Part shown: piece by piece, positions 1 to 8,263 of the stretch
How the letters are laid out: every line of letters begins with the position of its first letter
Position numbering within the stretch: the first letter of the stretch is position 1
Source of the DNA: Lachnospiraceae bacterium
Lineage (GTDB): Bacteria; Bacillota; Clostridia; Lachnospirales; Lachnospiraceae
Direction of reading: 5' to 3'
DNA: 64,000 nt
Assembly: GCA_910574805.1 (NCBI GenBank)
Contig: CAJTCV010000006.1
Span: 1-64,000, forward strand
The notes under the pieces: model-generated
The model's database searches: none
What the model was told of the DNA's origin: nothing
Seen by the model: only the letters and a program-made list of their open reading frames with translations
Position numbers and translations under genes: made by a program

Positions 1-75
1 CTTACGGATAACAGATTTCAACTTTTTTAATTCATTTTCCGTAAGATGGATACTGTACTTTTTTGGTCTTGCCAT
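1..75 (-). CDS. IS630-family transposase, N-terminal end (runs off window)
   Basis: The first 25 codons of a gene read leftward from an ATG at 73-75. They begin Met-Ala-Arg-Pro-Lys-Lys-Tyr and continue with a Leu-Thr-Glu segment. From memory this is the usual opening of IS630-family transposases, before the helix-turn-helix. The rest lies outside the window, so integrity and element ends cannot be judged. The 221 bases between this start and the next gene are AT-rich and show no convincing gene. It is a different IS630 type from the decayed copy near base 60,000, whose N-terminus is unlike this one. Confidence 0.6.
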   Translation of the reverse strand, partial: MARPKKYSIHLTENELKKLKSVIRK

Positions 76-296
76 AGGAATCACCGCCGTTTCTTTTATT
101 ATACATCAGAACAACTGTGATTACCAGAATTATTTGGTTAAATATCAACAGGTCAGTACACTATATTGGTATTAGAACAGAGGCTTAAAGTTATAGTTGA
201 TAAATTGAATGAAATGGTAATATGTAAATATGTTGATGAAAGGTTGTGATGAAGAGATTATATAGCTGGAGTGGGATATAGAGCAATTGGGAAAGC

Positions 297-839
297 ATGG
301 TATTAAATATGGATATTAATAAAGAAATGTATATATGGGTGGATACAGTATTCCAAAAAACTAAAAAGGAAGGTATTGTATTCGATGGAAATTCATTTGA
401 TGATGAAATGGGATTTGGATTTGAGAAAAGATGTTATGAGGGAGAATTTATCCAACTGTCAAAAGATGGATCGGTGAGAAATTCTGGAAAAGTAAGCATG
501 ATACATTATTCTCGGTTTGGACTAAAATGGATTGCTGACACCGATAATTTTACTATGAAACTGCCTTTTTTATTAACAAGCAATTTAGCCTTGAATCATA
601 TTTACAGCGGTGAAATTCAAATAATACTTACTGATAAAGCAAAGAAAAAAATAGAAAAGTACTCAGATACTAATTTTGCAGTCATATCTGAAAATTGTAT
701 TGCAAATTTATCTGTTCATGAAAGCTCTGTCTTTATGGATATTTTTACAGATAAAATAAATTTTAAATTTACAGATCTTTCAAAAGAGCATTTTTGCTTT
801 GAAGGACACGATGATTGTATAGGAAAAATTAACATATGA
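297..839 (+). CDS. Hypothetical protein, possible orphan immunity protein
   Basis: A 180-aa soluble acidic protein with no signal peptide, membrane segment or motif I recognise. The ATG follows a weak GGGAAAG ribosome-binding site. The gene is strongly AT-rich and Lys/Ile/Asn-rich, unlike the GC-richer ICE genes further right. It heads a run of small same-strand genes (865, 1264, 2395) that ends with a barstar-type inhibitor and has RHS debris between members. By context I infer that it is an immunity protein of a polymorphic-toxin locus. That role is inferred from position only, and no family is assigned. Confidence 0.6.
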   Translation: MVLNMDINKEMYIWVDTVFQKTKKEGIVFDGNSFDDEMGFGFEKRCYEGEFIQLSKDGSVRNSGKVSMIHYSRFGLKWIADTDNFTMKLPFLLTSNLALNHIYSGEIQIILTDKAKKKIEKYSDTNFAVISENCIANLSVHESSVFMDIFTDKINFKFTDLSKEHFCFEGHDDCIGKINI

Positions 840-864
840 CTATGGGGAATCTGATGAGGATATA

Positions 865-1215
865 ATGAGAATAGAAAAAAGCAACCAGAATACTAAATGG
901 TTAAAAAAAGATGGATTGAAAATAAAAATAAAAAATAGAGGAGAAACATCAGAAATCTGGGTTACGTCTGATAAATATAATATTTGCTTGAAATTATTAA
1001 TGTTTGATTTTGTCAAACAATTAAAAGAAGAGATGATGCTGGATATTACTGTTGATAGAGTTCTGGGAAATCAAAGAATATTTGTTATAAACTCAAATTA
1101 TGATATGGAAATAGTGAACTATATTGAAGGGTTTATAGATGAATGGAATATTAGAATCAGCAAAAATTCGATTTCTGATGCCGATATTATTCCAGATAAA
1201 ATATGGTATGATTGA
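865..1215 (+). CDS. Hypothetical protein, possible orphan immunity protein
   Basis: A 116-aa soluble basic-to-neutral protein starting at an ATG 26 bases after the previous gene, with a weak GAGGATATA-type ribosome-binding region. The composition is AT-rich like its neighbours. No catalytic motif or membrane segment is visible. The middle, roughly residues 30-90, looks like a mixed alpha/beta fold judged by its alternating hydrophobic pattern. It probably belongs to the same orphan immunity run as the genes on either side. The function is not recognised. Confidence 0.55.
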   Translation: MRIEKSNQNTKWLKKDGLKIKIKNRGETSEIWVTSDKYNICLKLLMFDFVKQLKEEMMLDITVDRVLGNQRIFVINSNYDMEIVNYIEGFIDEWNIRISKNSISDADIIPDKIWYD

Positions 1216-1263
1216 TTTTTACATTTGAAGTGAAGTTTGATGCATAATATGAAACGGAGATGA

Positions 1264-1779
1264 ATGAAAGAAATGGTTAATATATTATGTATAGGGCAAT
1301 ATAACAGGACGGGAAGGTTTACAATGGGGCAATGGAAATGCTTTATTAAGTGGTGTGAGATAATGTGTAATGAGATTATTATCTATACTAGAATGACATA
1401 TGAAACAGTTATTTCTAAGTTCCCATTGTATAGTAATATTAATATTTTAGAAAAGCCAGATAAATTATTAGATGTTCAAGCATATGAAATTGAAATAATT
1501 GACGTGAAATTTTGGACTTTTATTGAAACTTTCAATTTTGATATTGATGCTGTAGATGATATTTCTCATATTTTTTTCTTTAATCATAAGAAGATTATTG
1601 CATCATTGGAAATAGTTGATTATGAAAATTATATTTTGATTGAAACTTCTGTTCCTTTCAAAGACAGACTGACATTACCCCCAAAAATAGCTTTAGAAAA
1701 TATCCAAGTATGTATTAATAATAAGGCAGATATTGATGATATGACACAAAATGAAAATTGGAGTATTATGGGAATATGA
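1264..1779 (+). CDS. Hypothetical protein, possible orphan immunity protein
   Basis: A 171-aa protein with many aromatic and acidic residues and no signal peptide, starting at ATG 1264 after GGAGATGA. Codon use is AT-rich like the two upstream genes, from which it is separated by less than 50 bases, so a small operon is likely. I do not recognise the family. The immunity interpretation rests on the neighbouring RHS remnant immediately downstream and the barstar-like gene at 2395. A start at a downstream Met is possible but would remove a well-formed N-terminal beta segment. Confidence 0.55.
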   Translation: MKEMVNILCIGQYNRTGRFTMGQWKCFIKWCEIMCNEIIIYTRMTYETVISKFPLYSNINILEKPDKLLDVQAYEIEIIDVKFWTFIETFNFDIDAVDDISHIFFFNHKKIIASLEIVDYENYILIETSVPFKDRLTLPPKIALENIQVCINNKADIDDMTQNENWSIMGI

Positions 1780-1794
1780 AGATGCTTTAAGTGA

Positions 1795-1962
1795 CGATTG
1801 ATGATTGCGACTATGCCGGGAATGTGGTCTCCCTGCACCGGAAAGGGGCGGATGGCCGGGAACAGGGAGGAAGGCAGGAGACTGCAGAGTTACCACTATA
1901 ACAGCCGGGGCTAGGTGATCGGGATCATGGATGGGAATGAGAACCAGACTGGTTTTGTATAG
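1795..1962 (+). pseudogene. Decayed RHS/YD-repeat protein fragment
   Basis: This stretch is GC-richer than its surroundings. In two frames it carries sequence typical of RHS repeats: an Asp-Tyr-Ala-Gly-Asn-Val segment around 1810, and from 1891 Tyr-His-Tyr-Asn-Ser-Arg-Gly, a TAG stop at 1912-1914, then Val-Ile-Gly-Ile-Met-Asp-Gly-Asn and Asn-Gln-Thr-Gly-Phe before another TAG at 1960. RHS proteins are the carriers of polymorphic toxins. With at least one frameshift and two stops it is a dead fragment. The family call is from the recognisable repeat signature, from memory. Confidence 0.5.
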
Positions 1963-2394
1963 GTATGACGACTTTGCAGAAAACGTTGAAAGAATACAAT
2001 GTGAGGAATGTGATGTGATCCTTGTATGCTTCGGTGCAATCCATAGAAATTTCTCCCTTTCTCCCTCATAGGGTACATTTGATCACTATAAAACTACGTT
2101 TAGAATTATTCCACAGGCAGAATTAATAATTACTATTTATGGAGTCAGACATTTAGAATATTACCAACTTAGAGATTGCAGGCTGGTGTACTGTCTGTAT
2201 TATATTCTGCAAAATCTCATTGTCTGTTCGCTCGTCTGTTGCGATGAATTTTCCACTCGTCACCGTTACGCCATCGAAAATTCGTCTTGCAGATGAACGA
2301 ATATGTCCGATAAAGCGGGGCACGCCATCCTGCAGAGTTTTGCCAAATATAATATGGTTAGCACGCTAAGAATAAGTGGATTATCAGGAAGGAA
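1963..2394. other. Intergenic stretch with a short coding-like remnant
   Basis: No complete gene was found. On the minus strand about 60 codons are open, from about 2,366 down to a TAA at 2,159. They read Arg-Ala-Asn-His-Ile-Ile-Phe-Gly and end Lys-Leu-Val-Ile-Phe. They have coding-like composition but no start, because a TAG sits directly upstream, and I do not recognise the protein. On the plus strand a 46-codon open frame from ATG 1931 to TAG 2071 has no ribosome-binding site. I read the stretch as recombination debris between immunity genes. Confidence 0.35.
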
Positions 2395-2985
2395 ATGAAG
2401 ATGAATTGCCAAATGGTTATATGTTTGTATTTAAATGGATATTTAACTACTGATGAATTTGAAAATTATTTTTATAATAATATGGAACAGTTTCAAGATG
2501 AATTGCCGGATTTAGTATATGAGGAATTATTATGTACAAATTTTTCGTCCAAAATCGAAAGTATAAGTTTGGTGACTTTTTTGAAACAATATATTTTATC
2601 AAATAATTCTACTTTATATAATATGATATCTGATGCATATATTGAACGGTTTATTGAAAAGAATGATGGAGAGATAGTTGCTATATTGAAGAAAAGATAC
2701 CAACCAAAGAAAAGTATCAGAATAGATTGTAAAAAAATAAACACAGAGGAAGAATTTATTAGACAATTAAAAAAGGAATTAAATTTATCAACATTATCAG
2801 GATTAAACTGGATGGCAATGAATGACTTGTATTATGATATTATTTTCCCAGAAAGATTGGAATTTATAAACTGGAATGATTTTGAGGAGAGAATACCGCA
2901 ATGTGCAGTACAATTAAAAAAATTTTTAAGCAAGGTAGATAAAAATAATTGTCACATAATAGGCCCCCAATTATCGTCTGTATGA
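2395..2985 (+). CDS. Barstar-family inhibitor (orphan immunity protein)
   Basis: A 196-aa protein. Residues about 105-190 match the barstar pattern: an opening beta strand (Ile-Asp-Cys), a Glu-Glu-Phe-Ile-Arg-Gln-Leu-Lys-Lys-Glu-Leu helix, then Gly-Leu-Asn-Trp-Met-Ala-Met-Asn-Asp-Leu in the place where barstars carry the ribonuclease-binding Asn-Leu-Asp-Ala-Leu helix, and a Trp-Asn-Asp strand near the end. Barstar binds and blocks barnase-type ribonucleases in the cytoplasm. The first 100 residues form an extra helical domain seen in some barstar-type immunity proteins. ATG 2395 follows AGGAAGGA. No cognate barnase toxin is in the window, so it is an orphan. Confidence 0.7.
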   Translation: MKMNCQMVICLYLNGYLTTDEFENYFYNNMEQFQDELPDLVYEELLCTNFSSKIESISLVTFLKQYILSNNSTLYNMISDAYIERFIEKNDGEIVAILKKRYQPKKSIRIDCKKINTEEEFIRQLKKELNLSTLSGLNWMAMNDLYYDIIFPERLEFINWNDFEERIPQCAVQLKKFLSKVDKNNCHIIGPQLSSV

Positions 2986-3383
2986 TGGGAATAAAATGCA
3001 GGAAATCGCAGGCATACCGCCAGGACGATGATACTCCTGGCTCACTCCAATAGATGGTCTGTGCAGATTCAGGATATCTGTTATCTCTATAGCTTGTGTG
3101 AAAACCGTCTTGATAAAAGAAAATGGGGAAAGCAGAAAAAACCGTTATAATATAGAAAAAACGAGTTATGAAAAAGGGCTACACATAAAAGTGAATTAAA
3201 AAGACTACACTTTTAAAGAAGACTGGAGAAGGCAGAGACTGGAAGGCTCCCGTGGCTTTCCTGCTCTTATAATGTCAGAGAGAGTTTGATCTATGTGACA
3301 GACGTTTCATATTTTTTCTGGGAATACACCAAAAGAAGTTATGTCATTTTTGGCATACGCTGGCGCTTTTTAAATCTTACCGG
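2986..3383. other. Gene-free stretch, 398 bases
   Basis: No open frame with a ribosome-binding site was found. It contains an isolated TATAAT at 3,146-3,151 with no -35 box at proper distance, and a nearby run where GACTACACTTTT follows GGGCTACACATAAA, a short imperfect repeat. Composition shifts from AT-rich to mid-GC across it, consistent with the boundary between the immunity run and a different segment. Confidence 0.3.
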
Positions 3384-3620
3384 ATGACGGAGATGGTGTA
3401 TCAGGAGCTTATAGAGAGGATGGAAGATTTTCCGCTGTTTTCCATGGGAAAGGGAAGGTCAGTCAGAGAGAAACTGGAAAGCATGATGTCCGGGGAAAAT
3501 GATCTTACGACCCATTTAAATGACGGATACGTGGTGCGTGTGCATTTCGGTCAGGAAGATTATTCCGCAACAGATGCGCTGAAACGGTATTTAAAGCAGA
3601 TAGCCGAACTGAAATATTAA
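3384..3620 (+). CDS. Small hypothetical protein
   Basis: A 78-aa soluble protein with a helical N-terminus (Glu-Leu-Ile-Glu-Arg-Met-Glu), a central Gly-Lys-Gly-Arg-Ser-Val-Arg-Glu-Lys-Leu segment and a basic helical C-terminus. No motif is recognised. The ribosome-binding site is weak (a second Met three codons in, preceded by GGAG, is an alternative start). A strong hairpin follows at 3,646-3,690, supporting a real transcription unit end. The DNA is higher in GC than the immunity run upstream. Confidence 0.5.
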   Translation: MTEMVYQELIERMEDFPLFSMGKGRSVREKLESMMSGENDLTTHLNDGYVVRVHFGQEDYSATDALKRYLKQIAELKY

Positions 3621-3645
3621 AAGATTCGGCAGGAAAACCGCTGAA

Positions 3646-3690
3646 AACAAAGGGTACCGGCACATGGGATGTTGCCGGAATCCTTTGTTT
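3646..3690 (+). terminator. Hairpin terminator candidate
   Basis: Arms at about 3,646-3,662 and 3,674-3,690 pair over roughly 15 positions (AAACAAAGG..ACCGGC with GCCGG..CCTTTGTTT) around a short loop and end in TTTGTTT. The near-symmetric A-rich and T-rich flanks mean it could also serve the minus-strand gene that ends at 3,724. Confidence 0.55.
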
Positions 3691-3723
3691 CCGGGACGGT
3701 GCAAGGGCAGCAGATTTTCTTTT

Positions 3724-5430
3724 TTAATCCGCCATTTTGACCATGCAGGCAGTTCTGCGGCAGGCGATGCCGTATTTGAGGATCGTCGTCATGTCGTCTT
3801 CCATGAGCTGGTCTGCATAGTTTTTTTCCTCGATCTGCTGTAGTGCCTTTTGGCAGGCCGCTTCCAGATTCCGGCTTTCGGAATACTTGATTTCGATCAC
3901 GATTCCCATGGAAATGGACTTGATCTTGATCAGAATATCACAGTACCCCTTACCGGATTCCGCGTTGGATCTTAAAGACCAGTCCTGACGGTGGCTTAAG
4001 AGCCCCAGCAGGATACCATGATAGAAGTTTTCTTTTTTATCTTTTTGAACGGCAGTATCGCGGATACTGATCGTCCTCTTCAGATAGGATGAGAACATCT
4101 GTTCGATTCTGGAAGGGTCTCCGGCGGAGAATGCTTCACAGAAAGCATCCAGCGTGGGTGCGTCTTTCCGGACTTCTTCCTGAAACCAGGACAGGATCTG
4201 TTCAGTAAAGATGACTCGGATCTCCTGATTTGGGATCACCAGTTCGCAGGTGCCTGGGGCAGTCTTTTTCCGTCTGGTCAGATAACCGGTGGTGAAAAGG
4301 ACGCTCCAGAGGTTGTCAATGCTGTCATACAGTTCCCGGTAAGTCAGCTCTTCATTGATCTTCTTCGTGACGGACAGACCGTTGACCAGCTGATCCAGAT
4401 CCTCCATGGTCTGATCGGTAGCTTTCTGAAGAAGCGTCCGAATGATGGCGTTGCCGCTGGAATTGATCCAGAACGCTTCCGGTTCGGCATCCGGATCAAA
4501 ACGGAGACGGTTGACATAGTTGATCACATCCCAGGGACAGTAGACGTCAGCATGACCGAAGCGGTAACCGTCGTACCACTCCTTGACCAGCCCGTAGGAT
4601 TCCTCCAGTCCATAATATTTCAGCATGGTCCGGACTTCCTCATCGGAAAAGCCGAAATACTCATCAAACTGTGCAGCTGTAATGGACATGACACTAAAAT
4701 TGTTGAGCCCTGTAAAGATGCTTTCCTTCGCCACCCGGAGACATCCGGTGAGTACGGCCAGGAACAGGTTCTCGTTGGTTTTTAACGCGTTCCCAAGCAG
4801 TCCCCGGATCAGATGGACCATCTCGTCATAGTATCCGTACTGATTCGCCTTATCCAGCGGGACATCATATTCATCGATGAGAAGAATTACCTTCTGGCCG
4901 TAGTGCCTGCAGAGAAGATCAGACAGCGTCTTCAGGCTGCCGGTCAGAACGTTTTTTTCCATGGGAAACATGGGTTCCGGCGGTGTGCCTACCCGGATCA
5001 TTCGGGCATACTGCTCCTTGTCCGTGTCCGAAAGCTTTTCGCTTTCCAGAAGAAAACGAAAACGCAACGCCTCCTGTCCGATGACAACGCACAGCATGGA
5101 GAGGGCTTCCTCAAAATTCATGCCTTCCACACCCTTGAGCGTTATGGAAATCACCGGGAATTTCCCCATATATTTTTCGCAGAGTTCCGTTTCTTCGGAC
5201 ACGGCGAGCCCGTCGAAGAGATTCGGGTCGCAGTCATAAGAGAAGAAATATTTGAGCATGTTCATATTCAGGGACTTGCCGAACCGTCTGGGACGTGTGA
5301 AAAGGTTCACTTTGCTCCAGCTGTTTAAAAGTTCCGTGATCATTCCTGTTTTATCTACATAGTAGAATCCCTCTGTACGGATTTCTTTAAAATCTTCGAT
5401 GCCTATGGGCAGTTTGACAGCAGGTTTCAA
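3724..5430 (-). CDS. AAA-ATPase-like / PD-(D/E)XK family protein
   Basis: A 568-aa protein of the large Clostridia/Bacteroidetes family with an N-terminal AAA-ATPase-like domain and a C-terminal PD-(D/E)XK nuclease-like domain (PF09820 plus PF08011, from memory). It shows the typical opening (Gly-Ile-Glu-Asp-Phe-Lys, then Tyr-Tyr-Val-Asp-Lys-Thr), the Arg-Pro-Arg-Arg-Phe-Gly-Lys-Ser P-loop near residue 50 and the Leu-Leu-Ile-Asp-Glu-Tyr-Asp Walker B near residue 190. The C-terminus has Asp-Ile-Leu-Ile and Ile-Val-Ile-Glu-Ile-Lys, giving a D...ExK site. TTG 5430 follows GGAAGGAGG. The family is multicopy and its function is unproven. Length is normal. Confidence 0.85.
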   Translation of the reverse strand: MKPAVKLPIGIEDFKEIRTEGFYYVDKTGMITELLNSWSKVNLFTRPRRFGKSLNMNMLKYFFSYDCDPNLFDGLAVSEETELCEKYMGKFPVISITLKGVEGMNFEEALSMLCVVIGQEALRFRFLLESEKLSDTDKEQYARMIRVGTPPEPMFPMEKNVLTGSLKTLSDLLCRHYGQKVILLIDEYDVPLDKANQYGYYDEMVHLIRGLLGNALKTNENLFLAVLTGCLRVAKESIFTGLNNFSVMSITAAQFDEYFGFSDEEVRTMLKYYGLEESYGLVKEWYDGYRFGHADVYCPWDVINYVNRLRFDPDAEPEAFWINSSGNAIIRTLLQKATDQTMEDLDQLVNGLSVTKKINEELTYRELYDSIDNLWSVLFTTGYLTRRKKTAPGTCELVIPNQEIRVIFTEQILSWFQEEVRKDAPTLDAFCEAFSAGDPSRIEQMFSSYLKRTISIRDTAVQKDKKENFYHGILLGLLSHRQDWSLRSNAESGKGYCDILIKIKSISMGIVIEIKYSESRNLEAACQKALQQIEEKNYADQLMEDDMTTILKYGIACRRTACMVKMAD

Positions 5431-5521
5431 GCGTTCCGCCTCCTTCCGAAGTTTTACTGTTTTTATTTTATCACAGATACAGGACTTTTTCCATCTGCGA
5501 TTGTGGCAATTTTATGGATGA

Positions 5522-6106
5522 AAAAAGGAAAAAGTAAACTACAAGCTGAAAAAGCGGATCTATAAGTCTCGGGAAGAATGGGTTTATGTCGAAAATACCC
5601 ATGAGGCCATTATATCGGAAGTGGAATTTCGGACTGTGCAGGATTTACTGAAATATGACGGAAGAAAGTCAGAGGATTCTGATTGCGCCAGTCTGTTCAT
5701 CGGCATTCTGACCTGCGGGGATTGCCGGACGCCCATGATCCGGAAAAAGAAAGGACTGCTTCTGGAAGGCTATCATGCAGGATATTGTACCAGAGAAGGA
5801 TATCTGGAAGGAGGCAGAGAACTGGAACAGCGGATTTCCGGGTTGGAACAGAGAAGAGCAAGGATACGGGATGATATGGCAGAGTGTGAGAAGCTGCCGG
5901 AATCAGAAAGGAAAGGGCAGGAGTTTCTACAGTTATCCGAACCGGATCTGGGGGGAGAGTGTTATTATAGTGTCAAGTTAGAGGAAATCCCGAAAAATCA
6001 AGGGGTTCCACTGATTTCGTCCAAGAGAAAAAACGTTGTGAAAAGCAGCAGAGGGGATGAAAACGACCCATTTTCATCCCTGAAATTGGAAAATCAGGCA
6101 ACTTGA
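5522..6106 (+). pseudogene. Large serine recombinase, C-terminal remnant
   Basis: The open frame runs from a TGA at 5,519 with no start and no N-terminal catalytic domain. It begins with a basic segment, then Ser-Arg-Glu-Glu-Trp-Val-Tyr-Val-Glu-Asn-Thr-His-Glu-Ala-Ile-Ile, the junction typical of large serine recombinases. A zinc-ribbon piece (Cys-Gly-Asp-Cys) and a coiled-coil-like stretch rich in Glu/Arg follow. Large serine recombinases integrate many Lachnospiraceae ICEs, so this is probably the broken integrase, or the target-side relic, at the left edge of the element. The last 45 codons look unrelated and may be read-through junk. Confidence 0.65.
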
Positions 6107-6185
6107 CACTAAAATAACATTCACCTGTCTAATATCAGATTTAATATAATCTTATCTATTTGTTCGTAAAGTATTTTCTAAAGTT

Positions 6186-6240
6186 CAGTGTCAGTTGTCA
6201 GTTTTTTCAAGACCCTGTTTACCCAACCCAAACTACCCAA
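6186..6240 (+). repeat. Short direct repeats upstream of parA (parS/iteron-like candidate)
   Basis: In the 212-base gap before parA, GTCAG occurs at 6,190 and 6,197, and CCCAA occurs at 6,222, 6,227 and 6,236. Partition operons usually have their centromere or autoregulatory operator just upstream of parA, so this is the natural candidate. The repeats are short and no dyad was found, so the role is speculative. Confidence 0.3.
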
Positions 6241-6318
6241 ACACATCTTATCACAAACTACCGTTCTGGTATACCGTTACATCTGGAAAACGGACAGGAA
6301 AACGAAAGGAGAGCAAAA

Positions 6319-7128
6319 ATGGCAAAGATTATAGCCGTAATGAACGAGAAAGGCGGTGTGGGAAAATCAGTCACGGCCACCACACTGGCTTACCTGCTGG
6401 CAAAGAGAGGAAAACGGACAGCCCTGATTGATTTTGACGGTCAGGGACATTCCAGTATCATTTATGGAATAAAGAACATCAACCAGCTGGAAATAACGAT
6501 CAACACATTATTGCGGAAGATTATGGAGGACGAGCCGCTGCCGGAGCCGGACAGCTATGTGATAAAGCATGAGAGCGGCGTGGAGGTCATCCCGTCCAAT
6601 TCCCAGCTTTTCACGCTGGAGAGGAATCTGTGCAACGTGGATTTCCGGGAGCGGATACTGACCCGGTATGTAGATACCATCCGGGACAGGTACCAGTATA
6701 TTATTATTGACTGTATGCCCCAGATGGGAACACCCATGATCAACGTGATGATGTGCGCAGACAGCATCATCGTCCCCACACAGGCGGAGTTATTATCCAC
6801 GCAGGGGCTGGCGGAGCTGCTCAGGCACTATCAGATCATCCGGAAGAACAGCAACCATAAATTGCGGATTGAGGGCATTCTGATCACCATGGATTCTCCC
6901 AATACCATCGTGTCGGTTCAGGTCAGGCAGCTGATTGAACAGGGATTTGCAGGTGCGGTGCCGATCTTCAAGACCCATATTCCCCGCTCCATCAAGGTGG
7001 CGGAGGCGGTGCTGTACCATAAGACCATCTGTGAGTTTATGCCGAACAATCCGGCGGCGCTGGCCTATGAGAGATTTACGGACGAGCTTCTGGAAAATGA
7101 GCAGAGGGAGGTGCAGTCAGTTGGGTAA
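6319..7128 (+). CDS. parA: ParA-family partition ATPase
   Basis: A 269-aa cytoplasmic ATPase of the Soj/ParA type. The deviant Walker A (Lys-Gly-Gly-Val-Gly-Lys-Ser, residues 11-17) sits at the N-terminus, followed by Ala-Leu-Ile-Asp-Phe-Asp-Gly-Gln-Gly near residue 40 and Tyr-Ile-Ile-Ile-Asp-Cys near residue 130. ParA proteins drive ParB-bound DNA apart, here probably the excised circular ICE. The frame is open further upstream, but ATG 6319 follows AAAGGAGAGC and gives the normal length. The stop overlaps the parB start by eight bases. No helix-turn-helix N-terminal extension is present. Confidence 0.93.
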   Translation: MAKIIAVMNEKGGVGKSVTATTLAYLLAKRGKRTALIDFDGQGHSSIIYGIKNINQLEITINTLLRKIMEDEPLPEPDSYVIKHESGVEVIPSNSQLFTLERNLCNVDFRERILTRYVDTIRDRYQYIIIDCMPQMGTPMINVMMCADSIIVPTQAELLSTQGLAELLRHYQIIRKNSNHKLRIEGILITMDSPNTIVSVQVRQLIEQGFAGAVPIFKTHIPRSIKVAEAVLYHKTICEFMPNNPAALAYERFTDELLENEQREVQSVG

Positions 7129-8188
7129 GCCAAGAGTCAACCTGGAGGATTTCAGCGATATGCTGCATTTTGATACAGAACAGGAAAAAGCGGTGACGGA
7201 CGTTCCGACTGTGGCATCTGCGCAGGGGGAAACTCAGGAACCGGCAGGCATCCGGGAAATGGAGTTTGCCCGGATGGAGCCGTTCCCCAACCACAAGTTT
7301 AAGCTGTATGAGGGACAGCAGCTTGCTGACATGGTGGAGAGTATCCGTCAGTTCGGCGTTCTGCTCCCCATTATCCTCTGGCATAACGAGGATGGGAAAT
7401 ATATCATTTTGAGTGGCCACAACCGCCATAATGCAGCACTGCTTGCAGGACTTACCAAAGGCCCGGTTATCATAAAAGAGAACCTGACCTATGATGAAGC
7501 CGTGCTGATCGTGACAGAAACCAATCTCCGTCAGCGTTCTTTCGGGGATATGAGCCATTCCGAGAGGGCATACTGCCTTGCCCAGCACTACGAGGCGTTG
7601 AAGTCACAGGGCAGGAGAAATGACCTTTTAGAAGAGATAGAAATGCTCTTAAATCCGCATGAATCCAAGGAAAATCCAACTTCGTCTGAGGTTCAGACGA
7701 AGTTGCGGTCAGACACAAAAATTGGCCAGGAATATGGGCTTTCCAGAGATAAAGTGGCAAAATATATCCGCATTTCAAAGCTGATTGAGCCGCTGATTGG
7801 AAAGGTGGATACTGGCGAAATCGCCTTCCTTGCTGCATACAACCTGTCTTTTATCGAGGATAGAGACCGGCAGCTTCAGATAGCGGAACTGATGGAAAGT
7901 GACAACTACAAGGTGGATATGAAAAAGGCAGAACTTCTCCGCAGCTACTACGAGACCGGAAAGCTGAATGACACAACAACCGTTCAGATACTTTCCGGAG
8001 AGAAGACACGGAAACCAAAAACCAGTAAGCCGCAGCCCTTTAAGGTGAAACCTGCGGTGATCACCAAATACTTCACCGCAGGCCAGAGCGCCAAAGAGAT
8101 CGAGGGCACCATAGACCGGGCGCTGGCACTGTACTTTGAAAACCTGCATATTCCGGAAGAGCAGGAAGAGTACTCTCTGGATGAATAA
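7121..8188 (+). CDS. parB: ParB-family partition protein
   Basis: A 355-aa protein with a ParB/Srx-like N-terminal nuclease-fold domain (Met-Glu-Pro-Phe-Pro-Asn-His-Lys near residue 50, Ser-Gly-His-Asn-Arg-His-Asn near residue 105) and a central helix-turn-helix around residues 195-230. ParB binds centromere DNA and works with ParA. The start is TTG 7121, after GAGGGAGG, overlapping parA, so the pair is translationally coupled. The frame is open upstream inside parA but without a ribosome-binding site. The Gly-His-Asn-Arg-His motif corresponds to the Gly-Glu-Arg-Arg CTPase box in altered form. Confidence 0.9.
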   Translation: MGKPRVNLEDFSDMLHFDTEQEKAVTDVPTVASAQGETQEPAGIREMEFARMEPFPNHKFKLYEGQQLADMVESIRQFGVLLPIILWHNEDGKYIILSGHNRHNAALLAGLTKGPVIIKENLTYDEAVLIVTETNLRQRSFGDMSHSERAYCLAQHYEALKSQGRRNDLLEEIEMLLNPHESKENPTSSEVQTKLRSDTKIGQEYGLSRDKVAKYIRISKLIEPLIGKVDTGEIAFLAAYNLSFIEDRDRQLQIAELMESDNYKVDMKKAELLRSYYETGKLNDTTTVQILSGEKTRKPKTSKPQPFKVKPAVITKYFTAGQSAKEIEGTIDRALALYFENLHIPEEQEEYSLDE

Positions 8189-8263
8189 ACAGCCGGATAT
8201 AGCCATAGGGCTTATGTGCTGGAGGGATATGCGTAACATGAATGAAAGAGGGAGGGGAACAGC

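Noticed and set aside
3146-3151. Isolated TATAAT as a promoter for the gene at 3,384
   Set aside because: No -35 at proper distance (nearest TTGATA is 30 bases away), and it lies more than 230 bases from the gene.
4813-5328. 171-codon plus-strand frame opposite the AAA-ATPase gene
   Set aside because: Antisense shadow of a well-conserved protein. It has no site and no family pattern.
6160-6318. In-frame upstream extension of ParA
   Set aside because: No ribosome-binding site. It includes the repeat region. ATG 6319 has AAAGGAG and gives normal ParA length.
6935-7120. In-frame upstream extension of ParB inside parA
   Set aside because: Lies in parA in another frame with Arg/Ser-rich nonsense. 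TTG 7121 with GAGGGAGG fits family length.
7775-8239. 154-codon minus-strand frame over parB
   Set aside because: Shadow of parB. No site, no motif.
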